From the NCBI GenBank assembly GCA_965658595.1, contig CBFHSW010000073.1, positions 1-9,398 of the forward strand: 9,398 nucleotides of DNA, read 5' to 3'. The position numbers and the translations under genes are program-made. A model generated the notes under the pieces. That model searched no databases, was not told the origin of the DNA, and worked only from the letters and a program-made list of their open reading frames with translations. Source of the stretch: UBA1858 sp965658595. GTDB lineage: Bacteria; Pseudomonadota; Gammaproteobacteria; UBA4575. Positions 1 through 6,083 of this stretch are shown here, in pieces (the first letter of the stretch is position 1; each line of letters begins with the position of its first letter).

Positions 1-1660
1 CTTCATCATTACGATCTCGGTGATCATCGCGCGCGTGAGCACCACGACTCTCTGGTCTATTAAGTGCTGAGGCCACAGTAGCGATTGCTTGTGGAAGTAA
101 GTTAGCAAGCTCTAAGGTCTCAATCAGATCTGTGTTCCAGATCAATGATTTGTCTGTGACTTTCACATCTTCGAATTGTTTATACAGATCATTAACCTTA
201 CCTAAGCCCTCTGTTAATGATTCACCTGTTCTAAATACTGCAGCATGTGTCTGCATGTTTTTCTGCAAATCCAGTCTCAATTCTGCTGTAGGTATACTGC
301 CATTTGAATGACGTAACTTGTCGAAGCGATCTAGGACTTTCTCAGTCGCATGTTCCGCTAGAGTTGGATGTGGAGTATCAGGCTTAACTATCTCAGCAGC
401 ACGTTTTGCTGCAGCACGACCGAATACAATCAAGTCTAAGAGTGAATTTGAACCTAATCGATTAGCCCCGTGTACTGATACACATGCAGCTTCACCAATC
501 GCCATCAAACCAGGCATGATGGTATTTGGATTACCGTTTATGTTGTTAACCACTTCACCATGATGATTAGTTGGAATGCCGCCCATATTGTAATGCACTG
601 TCGGCAATACAGGGATAGGATCTTTATTTACATCTATACCTGCAAAAATACGTGCGCTCTCAGCGATCCCAGGCAATCGCTCGTCTATCACATCAGCACC
701 TAGATGTTCTAAGTGAAGATGAATGTGGTCTGCAGCGTCACCAACACCACGACCGGCATTAATTTCCATCGTCATCGATCGGCTCACGACATCACGTGAT
801 GCTAAATCTTTAGCATTTGGCGCATATCGCTCCATGAAGCGTTCACCTTTGCTATTAGTAAGATAACCACCTTCTCCACGAGCTCCCTCTGTTATTAGAC
901 AACCGGAACCGTATATGCCGGTTGGATGAAACTGAACAAACTCCATGTCCTGTAAAGGCATGCCTGCTCTTAACACCATGGCATTACCGTCTCCAGTACA
1001 AGTATGCGCTGATGTACATGAGAAATAGGTTCTACCGTAGCCACCTGTTGCCATCAATACTTGATGAGCTCTAAATCTATGCAACTCACCTGTAGCCAAA
1101 TCGATTGCGATCACACCACGACAAGTCCCATCGTCATCCATCAGCAAGTCAATAGCGAAGTATTCAATAAAGAACTCAGCATTATGCTTGAGTGATTGTT
1201 GATACAGAGTATGAAGAATAGCGTGACCAGTTCGGTCTGCGGCGGCACATGTTCGTTGTGCAATTCCTTCTCCGTATCGAGTTGTCATTCCACCGAATGG
1301 GCGTTGATAGATTTTACCTTCTTCAGTTCGTGAAAAAGGTACACCATAATGTTCCAGTTCTACAATGGCCGGTACTGCTTCACGACACATATATTCGATA
1401 GCATCTTGATCACCTAACCAATCTGATCCTTTGACTGTGTCATACATCTGCCAGCGCCAATCATCTTCACCCATGTTGCCAAGTGAAGCACTCATACCAC
1501 CCTGTGCCGCAACTGTGTGGCTACGTGTAGGAAATACTTTTGAGATACAAGCTGTAGATAGACCGCTGACAGCCATGCCGAAAGTAGCACGCAATCCCGC
1601 ACCACCTGCGCCTACAACTAATACATCATATTCGTGATCGATTAATTTATAACTACTCAT
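1..1660 (-). CDS. sdhA: Succinate dehydrogenase flavoprotein subunit SdhA (partial, C-terminus outside window)
   Basis: Catalytic FAD subunit of respiratory complex II; it oxidises succinate to fumarate on the cytoplasmic face of the inner membrane and passes electrons to the SdhB iron-sulfur clusters. Translation of the minus strand from the ATG at 1660 gives 553 codons before the window edge. Visible are the dinucleotide fold GAGGAG (residues 17-22), the covalent-FAD histidine H48 in RSHTVAAQGG, HPTG with H245, TEGARGEGG (257-265), the probable proton-transfer arginine R289 in SRDVV, H356 in HYNMGG and R401 in GANRLG. These match E. coli H45, H242, R286, H354 and R399 with an offset of 2-3. 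The last residues read (ESRGAHARDD...) are the usual near-C-terminal motif, so only about 40 residues are missing. The start lies 4 nt after the sdhD stop, implying translational coupling; the ribosome site is weak. No frameshift is seen. Confidence 0.98.
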   Translation of the reverse strand, partial: MSSYKLIDHEYDVLVVGAGGAGLRATFGMAVSGLSTACISKVFPTRSHTVAAQGGMSASLGNMGEDDWRWQMYDTVKGSDWLGDQDAIEYMCREAVPAIVELEHYGVPFSRTEEGKIYQRPFGGMTTRYGEGIAQRTCAAADRTGHAILHTLYQQSLKHNAEFFIEYFAIDLLMDDDGTCRGVIAIDLATGELHRFRAHQVLMATGGYGRTYFSCTSAHTCTGDGNAMVLRAGMPLQDMEFVQFHPTGIYGSGCLITEGARGEGGYLTNSKGERFMERYAPNAKDLASRDVVSRSMTMEINAGRGVGDAADHIHLHLEHLGADVIDERLPGIAESARIFAGIDVNKDPIPVLPTVHYNMGGIPTNHHGEVVNNINGNPNTIMPGLMAIGEAACVSVHGANRLGSNSLLDLIVFGRAAAKRAAEIVKPDTPHPTLAEHATEKVLDRFDKLRHSNGSIPTAELRLDLQKNMQTHAAVFRTGESLTEGLGKVNDLYKQFEDVKVTDKSLIWNTDLIETLELANLLPQAIATVASALNRPESRGAHARDDHRDRNDE

Positions 1661-1664
1661 AAGA

Positions 1665-2036
1665 TTATAAAGATACTTTTATTATTGAAAACAAGGCGAG
1701 GAATGCTAAAGCAATGCAAGTAAAGTTAAGTAAGATGAGTGAAGCAATCCTCAACCATCCCCCAACGTAATCCTCGACGATAACTTGAATACCTAGTTGA
1801 GTGTGATAGAGCATCACAACAATCAATAGGGCTAGTCCTACAGCCACCCAAGGTGATTGCATCCAGGCCGTGACTTGTTCGTATGTCATGCCTCCAAAGC
1901 TTGCAATTGAAAAAGCCAACCACAGTGTGAGTGGAATTAATGCAATAGATGTAAGTCTTTGCATCCACCAATGGTGCGCACCTTCCTTGGCTGAACCTAA
2001 ACCTTTAACGTTAGCTAACGGGGTCCTCAAACTCAT
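1665..2036 (-). CDS. sdhD: Succinate dehydrogenase membrane anchor subunit SdhD
   Basis: Small integral-membrane subunit that, with SdhC, anchors complex II, holds heme b and helps form the ubiquinone site. It has 123 residues and three hydrophobic helices (about 28-47, 62-82 and 97-120) after a short cytoplasmic N-terminus with the family motif GLGSAKEG-HHWWMQR (residues 12-27). H78 in YHTQLG is the candidate heme ligand, matching E. coli H71. D89-Y90 in VEDYV fall at the same spacing as E. coli D82-Y83, where the tyrosine contacts quinone. The N-terminal motif resembles the alphaproteobacterial/Xanthomonas-like type more than the E. coli protein (from memory of the family, not a search). 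The start is 1 nt after the sdhC stop and sdhA begins 4 nt after its own stop, so the three genes are one transcript. Confidence 0.95.
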   Translation of the reverse strand: MSLRTPLANVKGLGSAKEGAHHWWMQRLTSIALIPLTLWLAFSIASFGGMTYEQVTAWMQSPWVAVGLALLIVVMLYHTQLGIQVIVEDYVGGWLRIASLILLNFTCIALAFLALFSIIKVSL

Positions 2037-2037
2037 C

Positions 2038-2424
2038 TTAAACGCTCCAAATAGCTAATGCCCAAGTGCCTGCAGTGACAATCACTGTGAAAGCAAGGAC
2101 GTATAAACCGGATTTATTGGCAATATCTTTATCAAGGCCAAAGCCTGCGTCCCATACTAGGTGACGTAACCCATTTGCCATGTGTAGATACAGTGAAAAA
2201 GACCATGCGATCATGAATAACTGGCCGATAATGTGATTCAGTGAATTTTGTATCAGAGCGAATTCACTCTGACCTGAGGCTATAGCCACGAGGACTAGAA
2301 CCATAACTACCGCACCCATGCTAAGAAACACACCAGTAGCACGATGCAATATTGAGAGTGCCATTGTTAACTGCCATCTATAGATACCCAGATGAGGCGA
2401 CAACGGCTTATGAGATACACTCAT
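2038..2424 (-). CDS. sdhC: Succinate dehydrogenase cytochrome b556 subunit SdhC
   Basis: Cytochrome b subunit of complex II and first gene of the sdhCDA(B) operon. The 128-residue protein has the family pattern: KPLSPHLGIYRW near the N-terminus (residues 6-17), SILHRATG (24-31), and HxxxGxRHLxWD at 81-92, with three membrane helices (about 29-50, 62-86 and 105-126). S24, H27 and R28 align with the E. coli quinone-site residues S27, H30 and R31, and H81 aligns with the heme ligand H84, all with a constant offset of 3. The start is supported by a Shine-Dalgarno sequence, AGGAGT, 7 nt upstream, and by the usual N-terminal length. The gene is divergent from ygfZ across a 360-nt control region that carries a promoter with a perfect -10. 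Confidence 0.96.
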   Translation of the reverse strand: MSVSHKPLSPHLGIYRWQLTMALSILHRATGVFLSMGAVVMVLVLVAIASGQSEFALIQNSLNHIIGQLFMIAWSFSLYLHMANGLRHLVWDAGFGLDKDIANKSGLYVLAFTVIVTAGTWALAIWSV

Positions 2425-2431
2425 GTGAATG

Positions 2432-2437
2432 ACTCCT
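2432..2437 (-). promoter_or_regulatory. Ribosome binding site of sdhC
   Basis: On the minus strand this reads AGGAGT, ending 7 nt before the sdhC ATG at 2424. It is the clearest Shine-Dalgarno match in the window and fixes the sdhC start. By contrast, sdhA, ygfZ, recJ and tag have weak or no recognisable sites. Confidence 0.8.
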
Positions 2438-2459
2438 GACTAAACTTTTATTGAACTCA

Positions 2460-2508
2460 TGTGGGAATTTGCGCTAGAACACCAACACAGCACCGTTAGG
2501 CGCCCACA
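2460..2508 (-). promoter_or_regulatory. Possible stem-loop in the sdhC leader RNA
   Basis: In the predicted sdhC leader, UGUGGG (2503-2508) can pair with CCCACA (2460-2465). The following CGC (2500-2502) can pair with GCG (2472-2474), leaving a 6-nt bulge. A smaller alternative hairpin, GCGCC-taac-GGUGC, is possible inside. The structure lies 22 nt upstream of the Shine-Dalgarno site and is not followed by a U-tract, so it does not look like a terminator. It could be a leader structure affecting translation or stability, or chance pairing. Confidence 0.25.
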
Positions 2509-2518
2509 AAAGTCCTGC

Positions 2519-2548
2519 ATTATATAAGCTGGTAGACCGAATCACCAA
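2519..2548 (-). promoter_or_regulatory. Candidate sigma70 promoter for sdhCDA
   Basis: Reading the minus strand, a perfect -10 TATAAT (2519-2524) lies 18 nt downstream of TTGGTG (2543-2548), a half-matching -35. Transcription would start near 2511-2512 and give a leader of about 87 nt before the sdhC ATG. The spacer contains one copy of an 11-bp element (TCTACCAGCTT on this strand, at 2526-2536) that recurs in the opposite promoter. The -10 is strong; the -35 is only 3 of 6, which suggests an activated or regulated promoter. This is sequence matching only. Confidence 0.5.
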
Positions 2549-2649
2549 GCTTTTATGCGGTAATACTGGGCAAGAAACGGGCTAAGAAAAGACCCAAGAT
2601 TCCCCAATGATGTGCAAAATTACAGGAGTTTTTATTAATCTACCAGCTT
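2526..2649. repeat. 11-bp inverted repeat with one arm in each divergent promoter
   Basis: AAGCTGGTAGA at 2526-2536 is the exact reverse complement of TCTACCAGCTT at 2639-2649; the arms are 102 nt apart. Relative to transcription, both copies read TCTACCAGCTT. One ends one base before the sdhC TATAAT; the other overlaps the first bases of the plus-strand TTGACA (2648-2653). The identity does not extend beyond 11 bp. It could be a shared regulator site, a long-range stem, or coincidence. Confidence 0.5.
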
Positions 2650-2691
2650 GACAAATAAAATAACTTGCTGAGTATGTACATACCTTATAAT
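2648..2691 (+). promoter_or_regulatory. Candidate ygfZ promoter region with internal operator-like palindrome
   Basis: A perfect -35 TTGACA (2648-2653) is followed at 19 nt by TATGTA (2673-2678), and further on a perfect TATAAT (2686-2691) has TTGCTG 15 nt upstream. Neither pairing has ideal spacing, so two overlapping weak promoters are possible. Between the hexamers is a perfect 12-bp palindrome, GTATGTACATAC (2672-2683), positioned where a dimeric repressor or activator could act. Direction and position fit transcription of ygfZ with a leader of about 85-100 nt. Confidence 0.4.
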
Positions 2692-2734
2692 AATTGCCGA
2701 TATTTTCTACAAGTGTGTGATTTTTCGATAAATT

Positions 2735-2740
2735 TATAAT
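2735..2740 (+). promoter_or_regulatory. Second candidate -10 element upstream of ygfZ
   Basis: A perfect TATAAT lies 44 nt before the ygfZ ATG, but I find no convincing -35 at 16-18 nt upstream (the sequence there is AGTGTG-like). If used, transcription would begin near 2747, just upstream of a 12-bp palindrome, AATCGATCGATT (2752-2763). Confidence 0.25.
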
Positions 2741-2784
2741 GTTTTATGTAAAATCGATCGATTCATTCAGCGACCATTACATCC

Positions 2785-3807
2785 ATGCAAAGACTACACG
2801 AAAAACTTTTATCACCAACTCTTCCCGCCTACGCTATCGAAGATGTTGAGTCGCAATCTGCTATGGTCAGCTTGCTGCATTTGCGCGCTTATCGCATCAG
2901 CGGTGATGACGCGAGCAGCTTCTTGCAAGGTCAATTCACCAATGATGTAAACCTAGTAAGTGCCGATCAAGCCCAACTCAGTGCTTATTGCACTCCCAAG
3001 GGTAGGATGTTGGCTCTCTTCTACCTATGCCAATGGCAAAATGATTACTTATTGATATGCCCTGCTGATATCGCCGAGTCATTCATGCAGCGCTTGAAAA
3101 TGTATATTATGCGATCAAAAGTAACTATTACAGAGGCCTCTGATGAGGTTTTGATCGGAATCATAGATCCAGATCATACTTTGCAATCCCAACTCTTTTC
3201 ATCATCATGTGTAGCCACTGATGATAGTAATAAGCTGCACAGCTATGCCGTAGCATACACAGATGATTATCTGTGCTTCACATTACCAGGCCCCAACAAT
3301 CGCCATCTAATGCTATGCAAATCTGCTGCTTGTGATGAAATTACTCAAGCACTGCAAAAAATTGAGCATATTTTTCCGGAATCTGTCTGGAAGCAAATGG
3401 ATATCATGAGCGGCCTTCCGTTTGTAGACGCACATACACAAGAATTATTTGTTCCACAAATGACAAATATGGAATTGATTGAGGGAGTTAGCTTCTCTAA
3501 GGGATGTTATCCCGGTCAAGAAGTAGTTGCACGACTGCATTATCTTGGCAATGCTAATCGTCGCATGTTCCAGTTTTCTTGCCAGAGTGATAAAGATTTA
3601 ACAGCCGGTGACGATATTGTTAGTAGTCAATCTGACAAGGCAATAGGCAAAGTTTTATCTATTGAAAAAACTTCAGAGCAAGACTGGATTGGTCTAGCGG
3701 TTCTCAGAATAGAAAATATCCAAGAAGATGGATTACAATGTAAAGACAGTCGTATAACTATAACTAGCCTGCCGTATAACGTTCCTTTAGAAGGAAAAAA
3801 GAAGTAA
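2785..3807 (+). CDS. ygfZ: YgfZ, folate-binding Fe-S cluster maintenance protein (GcvT/COG0354 family)
   Basis: YgfZ proteins share the folate-binding fold of the glycine-cleavage T protein. In E. coli they support the activity of several iron-sulfur enzymes, including the tRNA methylthiolase MiaB and succinate dehydrogenase. The 340-residue product carries the diagnostic motif KGCYPGQE at 239-246 with the conserved cysteine C241, the N-terminal LQGQFTNDV (47-55), and GRMLA (73-77) where GcvT-like proteins have a conserved glycine-arginine. The length is close to the E. coli protein (about 326). The ATG at 2785 is the first usual start after an in-frame TAA at 2749-2751. No Shine-Dalgarno sequence precedes it, so translation may be SD-independent. 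It is divergent from the sdh operon, whose product contains three Fe-S clusters in SdhB, so the pairing is functionally sensible. A small membrane gene follows 7 nt after the stop. Confidence 0.93.
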   Translation: MQRLHEKLLSPTLPAYAIEDVESQSAMVSLLHLRAYRISGDDASSFLQGQFTNDVNLVSADQAQLSAYCTPKGRMLALFYLCQWQNDYLLICPADIAESFMQRLKMYIMRSKVTITEASDEVLIGIIDPDHTLQSQLFSSSCVATDDSNKLHSYAVAYTDDYLCFTLPGPNNRHLMLCKSAACDEITQALQKIEHIFPESVWKQMDIMSGLPFVDAHTQELFVPQMTNMELIEGVSFSKGCYPGQEVVARLHYLGNANRRMFQFSCQSDKDLTAGDDIVSSQSDKAIGKVLSIEKTSEQDWIGLAVLRIENIQEDGLQCKDSRITITSLPYNVPLEGKKK

Positions 3808-3814
3808 GACATTT

Positions 3815-3976
3815 ATGAAAGCAGTCGTTCTTTATTTAGCAGTTGCCACATTAAGTGCCCTAGCTGCCTATATTATTCGTGCAAACAATCGCATGATCTC
3901 AAATTTTCTGTTTTTACTATCTGTAAGCTTCATAATTATATTGCTTGCCTCAATAATTATTGAGCAGCTAAGCTAG
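3815..3976 (+). CDS. Hypothetical small two-helix membrane protein, 53 residues
   Basis: An ATG 7 nt after the ygfZ stop opens a 53-codon frame ending with TAG at 3974-3976. I do not recognise the family. The product is almost wholly hydrophobic: a first helix at about 3-21, a short polar basic loop with R22, N24, N25 and R26, and a second helix at about 31-49 ending in E50-Q-L-S. Such a layout suggests a hairpin with the basic loop in the cytoplasm. A purine-rich run in the ygfZ tail (GAAGTAAG, starting at 3801) could serve as a weak ribosome site, and coupling to ygfZ is likely. The last 20 nt overlap the 3' end of tag on the other strand, so there is no room for a terminator between them. 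In favour of a real gene are its position, clean TM pattern and unbroken frame; against it are its short length and AT-rich composition. Confidence 0.55.
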   Translation: MKAVVLYLAVATLSALAAYIIRANNRMISNFLFLLSVSFIIILLASIIIEQLS

Positions 3977-4532
3977 AACACTGTTCGTGTCGAAAGCATG
4001 AGACTAAATGATCATTTACCATGCCAACCGCTTGCATAAATGCGTAACAGGTAGTTGCACCTACAAATTTAAACCCATAGCTTTTTAGCCCCTTACTCAT
4101 CGCCTCTGACTGCGCGCTGCGTGATGGTACCTGCTCTGCAGTGCACCAATGATTGATGATAGTTTTGCCTTTAACAAAACTCCAACAATAGTCTGAAAAA
4201 GAGCCATACTGTTGACGTAGACGCAGATAAGCCTGCGCATTAGTTACTACAGATTGAATTTTTAACTTATTGCTTACGATACTAGGGTTGTTCATGAGTA
4301 ATTGTATTTTACCCTCATCATATTCAGCAATTACGTGCGGATTGAAATCATCAAAGGCCGCTTTATAGGCTGCTTTTTTTTGCAAGATGACCAACCAACT
4401 TAACCCTGCCTGAGCACCCTCTAGTATTAACTGCTGAAACAATAATCCATCGTCATGTATGGGTATGCCCCAATGTTGATCATGGTCTGCTATTAAGAGG
4501 TCATTGGCTTGCGCCCATTCACAACGAGTCAT
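3957..4532 (-). CDS. tag: DNA-3-methyladenine glycosylase I (Tag)
   Basis: Base-excision repair enzyme that removes 3-methyladenine from alkylated DNA. The 191-residue protein (E. coli Tag is 187) keeps the zinc-snap ligands at identical positions to E. coli: C4, H17, H175 and C179. The base-pocket residues E38 and W46 also keep their numbers in LEGAQAGLSW (37-46). Helix-hairpin and KF-GATTCYAFMQAVG sequences (155-170) are typical. One oddity is that the usual Y-H-D-x-E-W-G motif reads D-H-D-Q-H-W-G here, so the pocket tyrosine Y16 is aspartate and E20 is histidine; Y13 is leucine. The start MTRCEW matches the family N-terminus. It begins 18 nt after the lysS stop on the same strand without a clear ribosome site, probably as the last gene of the recJ-prfB-lysS-tag unit. 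Its 3' end overlaps the small membrane gene. Confidence 0.95.
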   Translation of the reverse strand: MTRCEWAQANDLLIADHDQHWGIPIHDDGLLFQQLILEGAQAGLSWLVILQKKAAYKAAFDDFNPHVIAEYDEGKIQLLMNNPSIVSNKLKIQSVVTNAQAYLRLRQQYGSFSDYCWSFVKGKTIINHWCTAEQVPSRSAQSEAMSKGLKSYGFKFVGATTCYAFMQAVGMVNDHLVSCFRHEQCSSLAAQ

Positions 4533-4550
4533 TTTTATTGTGTGTATGAG

Positions 4551-6047
4551 CTATTCAGGTCGCATATGAGGAAACAACAATACATCACGAATTGAAGCCG
4601 AGTCAGTAAACAACATAACCAGACGATCTATACCAATCCCTTCCCCCGCAGTCGGCGGTAATCCATATTCTAATGCTCGAATATAATCTGCATCAAAATG
4701 CATTGCTTCATCATCGCCGCCATCTTTTTGCATTACCTGTTCTTGAAAACGTCGCGCTTGATCTTCTGCATCATTAAGCTCAGAGAAGCCATTAGCGATT
4801 TCTTTCCCACCTACAAAAAATTCGAAGCGATCTGTGATTTCAGGGTTACCATCATTGCGTCTTGCCAACGGTGATACTTCTGTTGGATATTCAGTGATGA
4901 AGGTTGGTTGATCTAGTTCTCCTTCTACTGTTTTCTCAAAAATCTCTATAAGTAGCTTTCCAGTTCCATAGCTGTCCTGATATGGAATATTCATATCATC
5001 ACAAATCTTACGCAGTGATTCTATGTTGGCTAAATCCTCATCGTTTAAAGATGGATTGTATTCTAAAACTGATTGTCGAACTGATATGCGTTTAAAGGGC
5101 TGTTCAAAATCATACACAGACCCTTGGTATTCAATCGTATGTTGCTGGTAAAGATGGAAAGCTAATTTTCGCAGCATGTCTTCTGTACGATCCATTAAGA
5201 CATGATAATCTGCATAGGCCTCATAAAACTCCAGCATAGTAAATTCTGGATTATGACGTGTGGATAAACCTTCGTTACGAAAGTTGCGGTTGATTTCAAA
5301 CACACGTTCGAACCCACCCACAACTAATCTTTTTAAATACAATTCTGGTGCAATACGTAAATATAATTGCATGTCGAGTGCGTTATGGTGAGTTTCAAAA
5401 GGCTTAGCTGTGGCGCCGCCAGGTATGGCTTGCATCATCGGTGTCTCAACCTCAAGGAAATCTTGTTGGGCGAGATAATCACGAATAAAAGCCACCACTT
5501 TGGAACGTATCAAAAACTTATCTCGTGATTGTTGATTAACAATCAAATCGACATAACGCATGCGGTAACGTTGCTCTTGATCTGTGAGACCATGAAATTT
5601 TTCAGGAAGTGGTCGCAAGGCTTTAGTCAACAACTCCGCCGTATCTGTCTTTACGTATAGATCACCTTTCCCAGACAAGCTAACAGGACCACAGACACCA
5701 ATAATGTCACCAATATCCCAAGTGTCGATCTCATTGAGCTTGTCTTTTTCCAAGCCTTTTCGATCGACATAAGCTTGGATACGTCCTGTCATATCCTGCA
5801 AAACCAGAAAAGGCCCTCGTTTCGCCATGATCCTTCCTGCAATGCTAGCACTAACGTTCAGCTCGTGAAGTTCTTCCTTAGTTTTACCTGCATAATCAGC
5901 TTGCAAGGTCTGCGCATAATCTTCACGACGAAAAGCATTCGGGTATGCCTGACGTTGGAATCGAATATCCGTCAGCTTTTCTTTTCTAAGAGCTATAAGT
6001 TTATTCTCATCTAGCTCTGGAGTATCTGGTGTATTTTTTTCACTCAT
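4551..6047 (-). CDS. lysS: Lysyl-tRNA synthetase, class II
   Basis: Charges tRNA-Lys with lysine in the cytoplasm, using ATP. The 498-residue product has the normal length and domain order: an N-terminal helix with RKEKL and FRREDYA (about 21-46), an OB-fold anticodon-binding domain (about 65-145, with the turn VLQDMTGRIQAYV), then the class II catalytic core. Motif 1 is around LEVETPMM (198-205), motif 2 is FRNEG...RHNPEFTMLEFY (256-275), and motif 3 is GEGIGIDRL (468-476). The segment EYPTEVSPLAR (386-396) and the lysine-site sequence around NGFSELND (419-426) are also intact. The start MSEKN aligns with E. coli LysS. It lies 36 nt downstream of prfB, the order seen in many gamma- and betaproteobacteria. 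No T-box or lysine riboswitch precedes it. Confidence 0.98.
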   Translation of the reverse strand: MSEKNTPDTPELDENKLIALRKEKLTDIRFQRQAYPNAFRREDYAQTLQADYAGKTKEELHELNVSASIAGRIMAKRGPFLVLQDMTGRIQAYVDRKGLEKDKLNEIDTWDIGDIIGVCGPVSLSGKGDLYVKTDTAELLTKALRPLPEKFHGLTDQEQRYRMRYVDLIVNQQSRDKFLIRSKVVAFIRDYLAQQDFLEVETPMMQAIPGGATAKPFETHHNALDMQLYLRIAPELYLKRLVVGGFERVFEINRNFRNEGLSTRHNPEFTMLEFYEAYADYHVLMDRTEDMLRKLAFHLYQQHTIEYQGSVYDFEQPFKRISVRQSVLEYNPSLNDEDLANIESLRKICDDMNIPYQDSYGTGKLLIEIFEKTVEGELDQPTFITEYPTEVSPLARRNDGNPEITDRFEFFVGGKEIANGFSELNDAEDQARRFQEQVMQKDGGDDEAMHFDADYIRALEYGLPPTAGEGIGIDRLVMLFTDSASIRDVLLFPHMRPE

Positions 6048-6083
6048 AATTTTTCTGCAGGTAATTTTTATAAACCATTATTC

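Larger units (their letters stand above)
2425..2784. other. Divergent sdhC / ygfZ control region
   Basis: A 360-nt AT-rich non-coding stretch between two divergently transcribed genes. I see no credible reading frame in it. It contains the sdhC ribosome site, promoter and possible leader stem-loop on the minus strand. On the plus strand it has a perfect TTGACA at 2648-2653 and two perfect TATAAT hexamers (2686-2691 and 2735-2740). It also holds two 12-bp palindromes (2672-2683 and 2752-2763) and an 11-bp inverted repeat with arms at 2526-2536 and 2639-2649. The density of such elements suggests both genes are regulated from here, but no regulator can be named from sequence alone. Confidence 0.8.

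Noticed and set aside
318..563. Plus-strand reading frame of 81 codons
   Set aside because: Lies wholly antisense to the well-supported sdhA coding sequence, and its translation has no recognisable domain.
1431..1637. Plus-strand reading frame of 68 codons
   Set aside because: Antisense shadow of the 5' part of sdhA, where FAD-binding motifs prove the minus strand is coding.
1726..2058. Frames overlapping sdhD on both strands
   Set aside because: sdhD has conserved heme and quinone residues and correct helices; the overlapping frames show neither family features nor ribosome sites.
3627..3812. Minus-strand frame of 61 codons opposite the ygfZ end
   Set aside because: It is antisense to the conserved C-terminal part of ygfZ and has no independent support.
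3950..3990. Bidirectional terminator between the small membrane gene and tag
   Set aside because: The only symmetry is a short AGCT-A-AGCT without a GC-rich stem or T-tract, and the two coding ends overlap here.
5775..6014. Plus-strand frame of 79 codons inside lysS
   Set aside because: Antisense to the LysS N-terminal and OB-fold region, which is clearly coding.
6048..6083. Lysine riboswitch, T-box or tRNA near lysS
   Set aside because: The gap is only 36 nt and has no room for such a structure; no tRNA-like cloverleaf was seen anywhere in the window.
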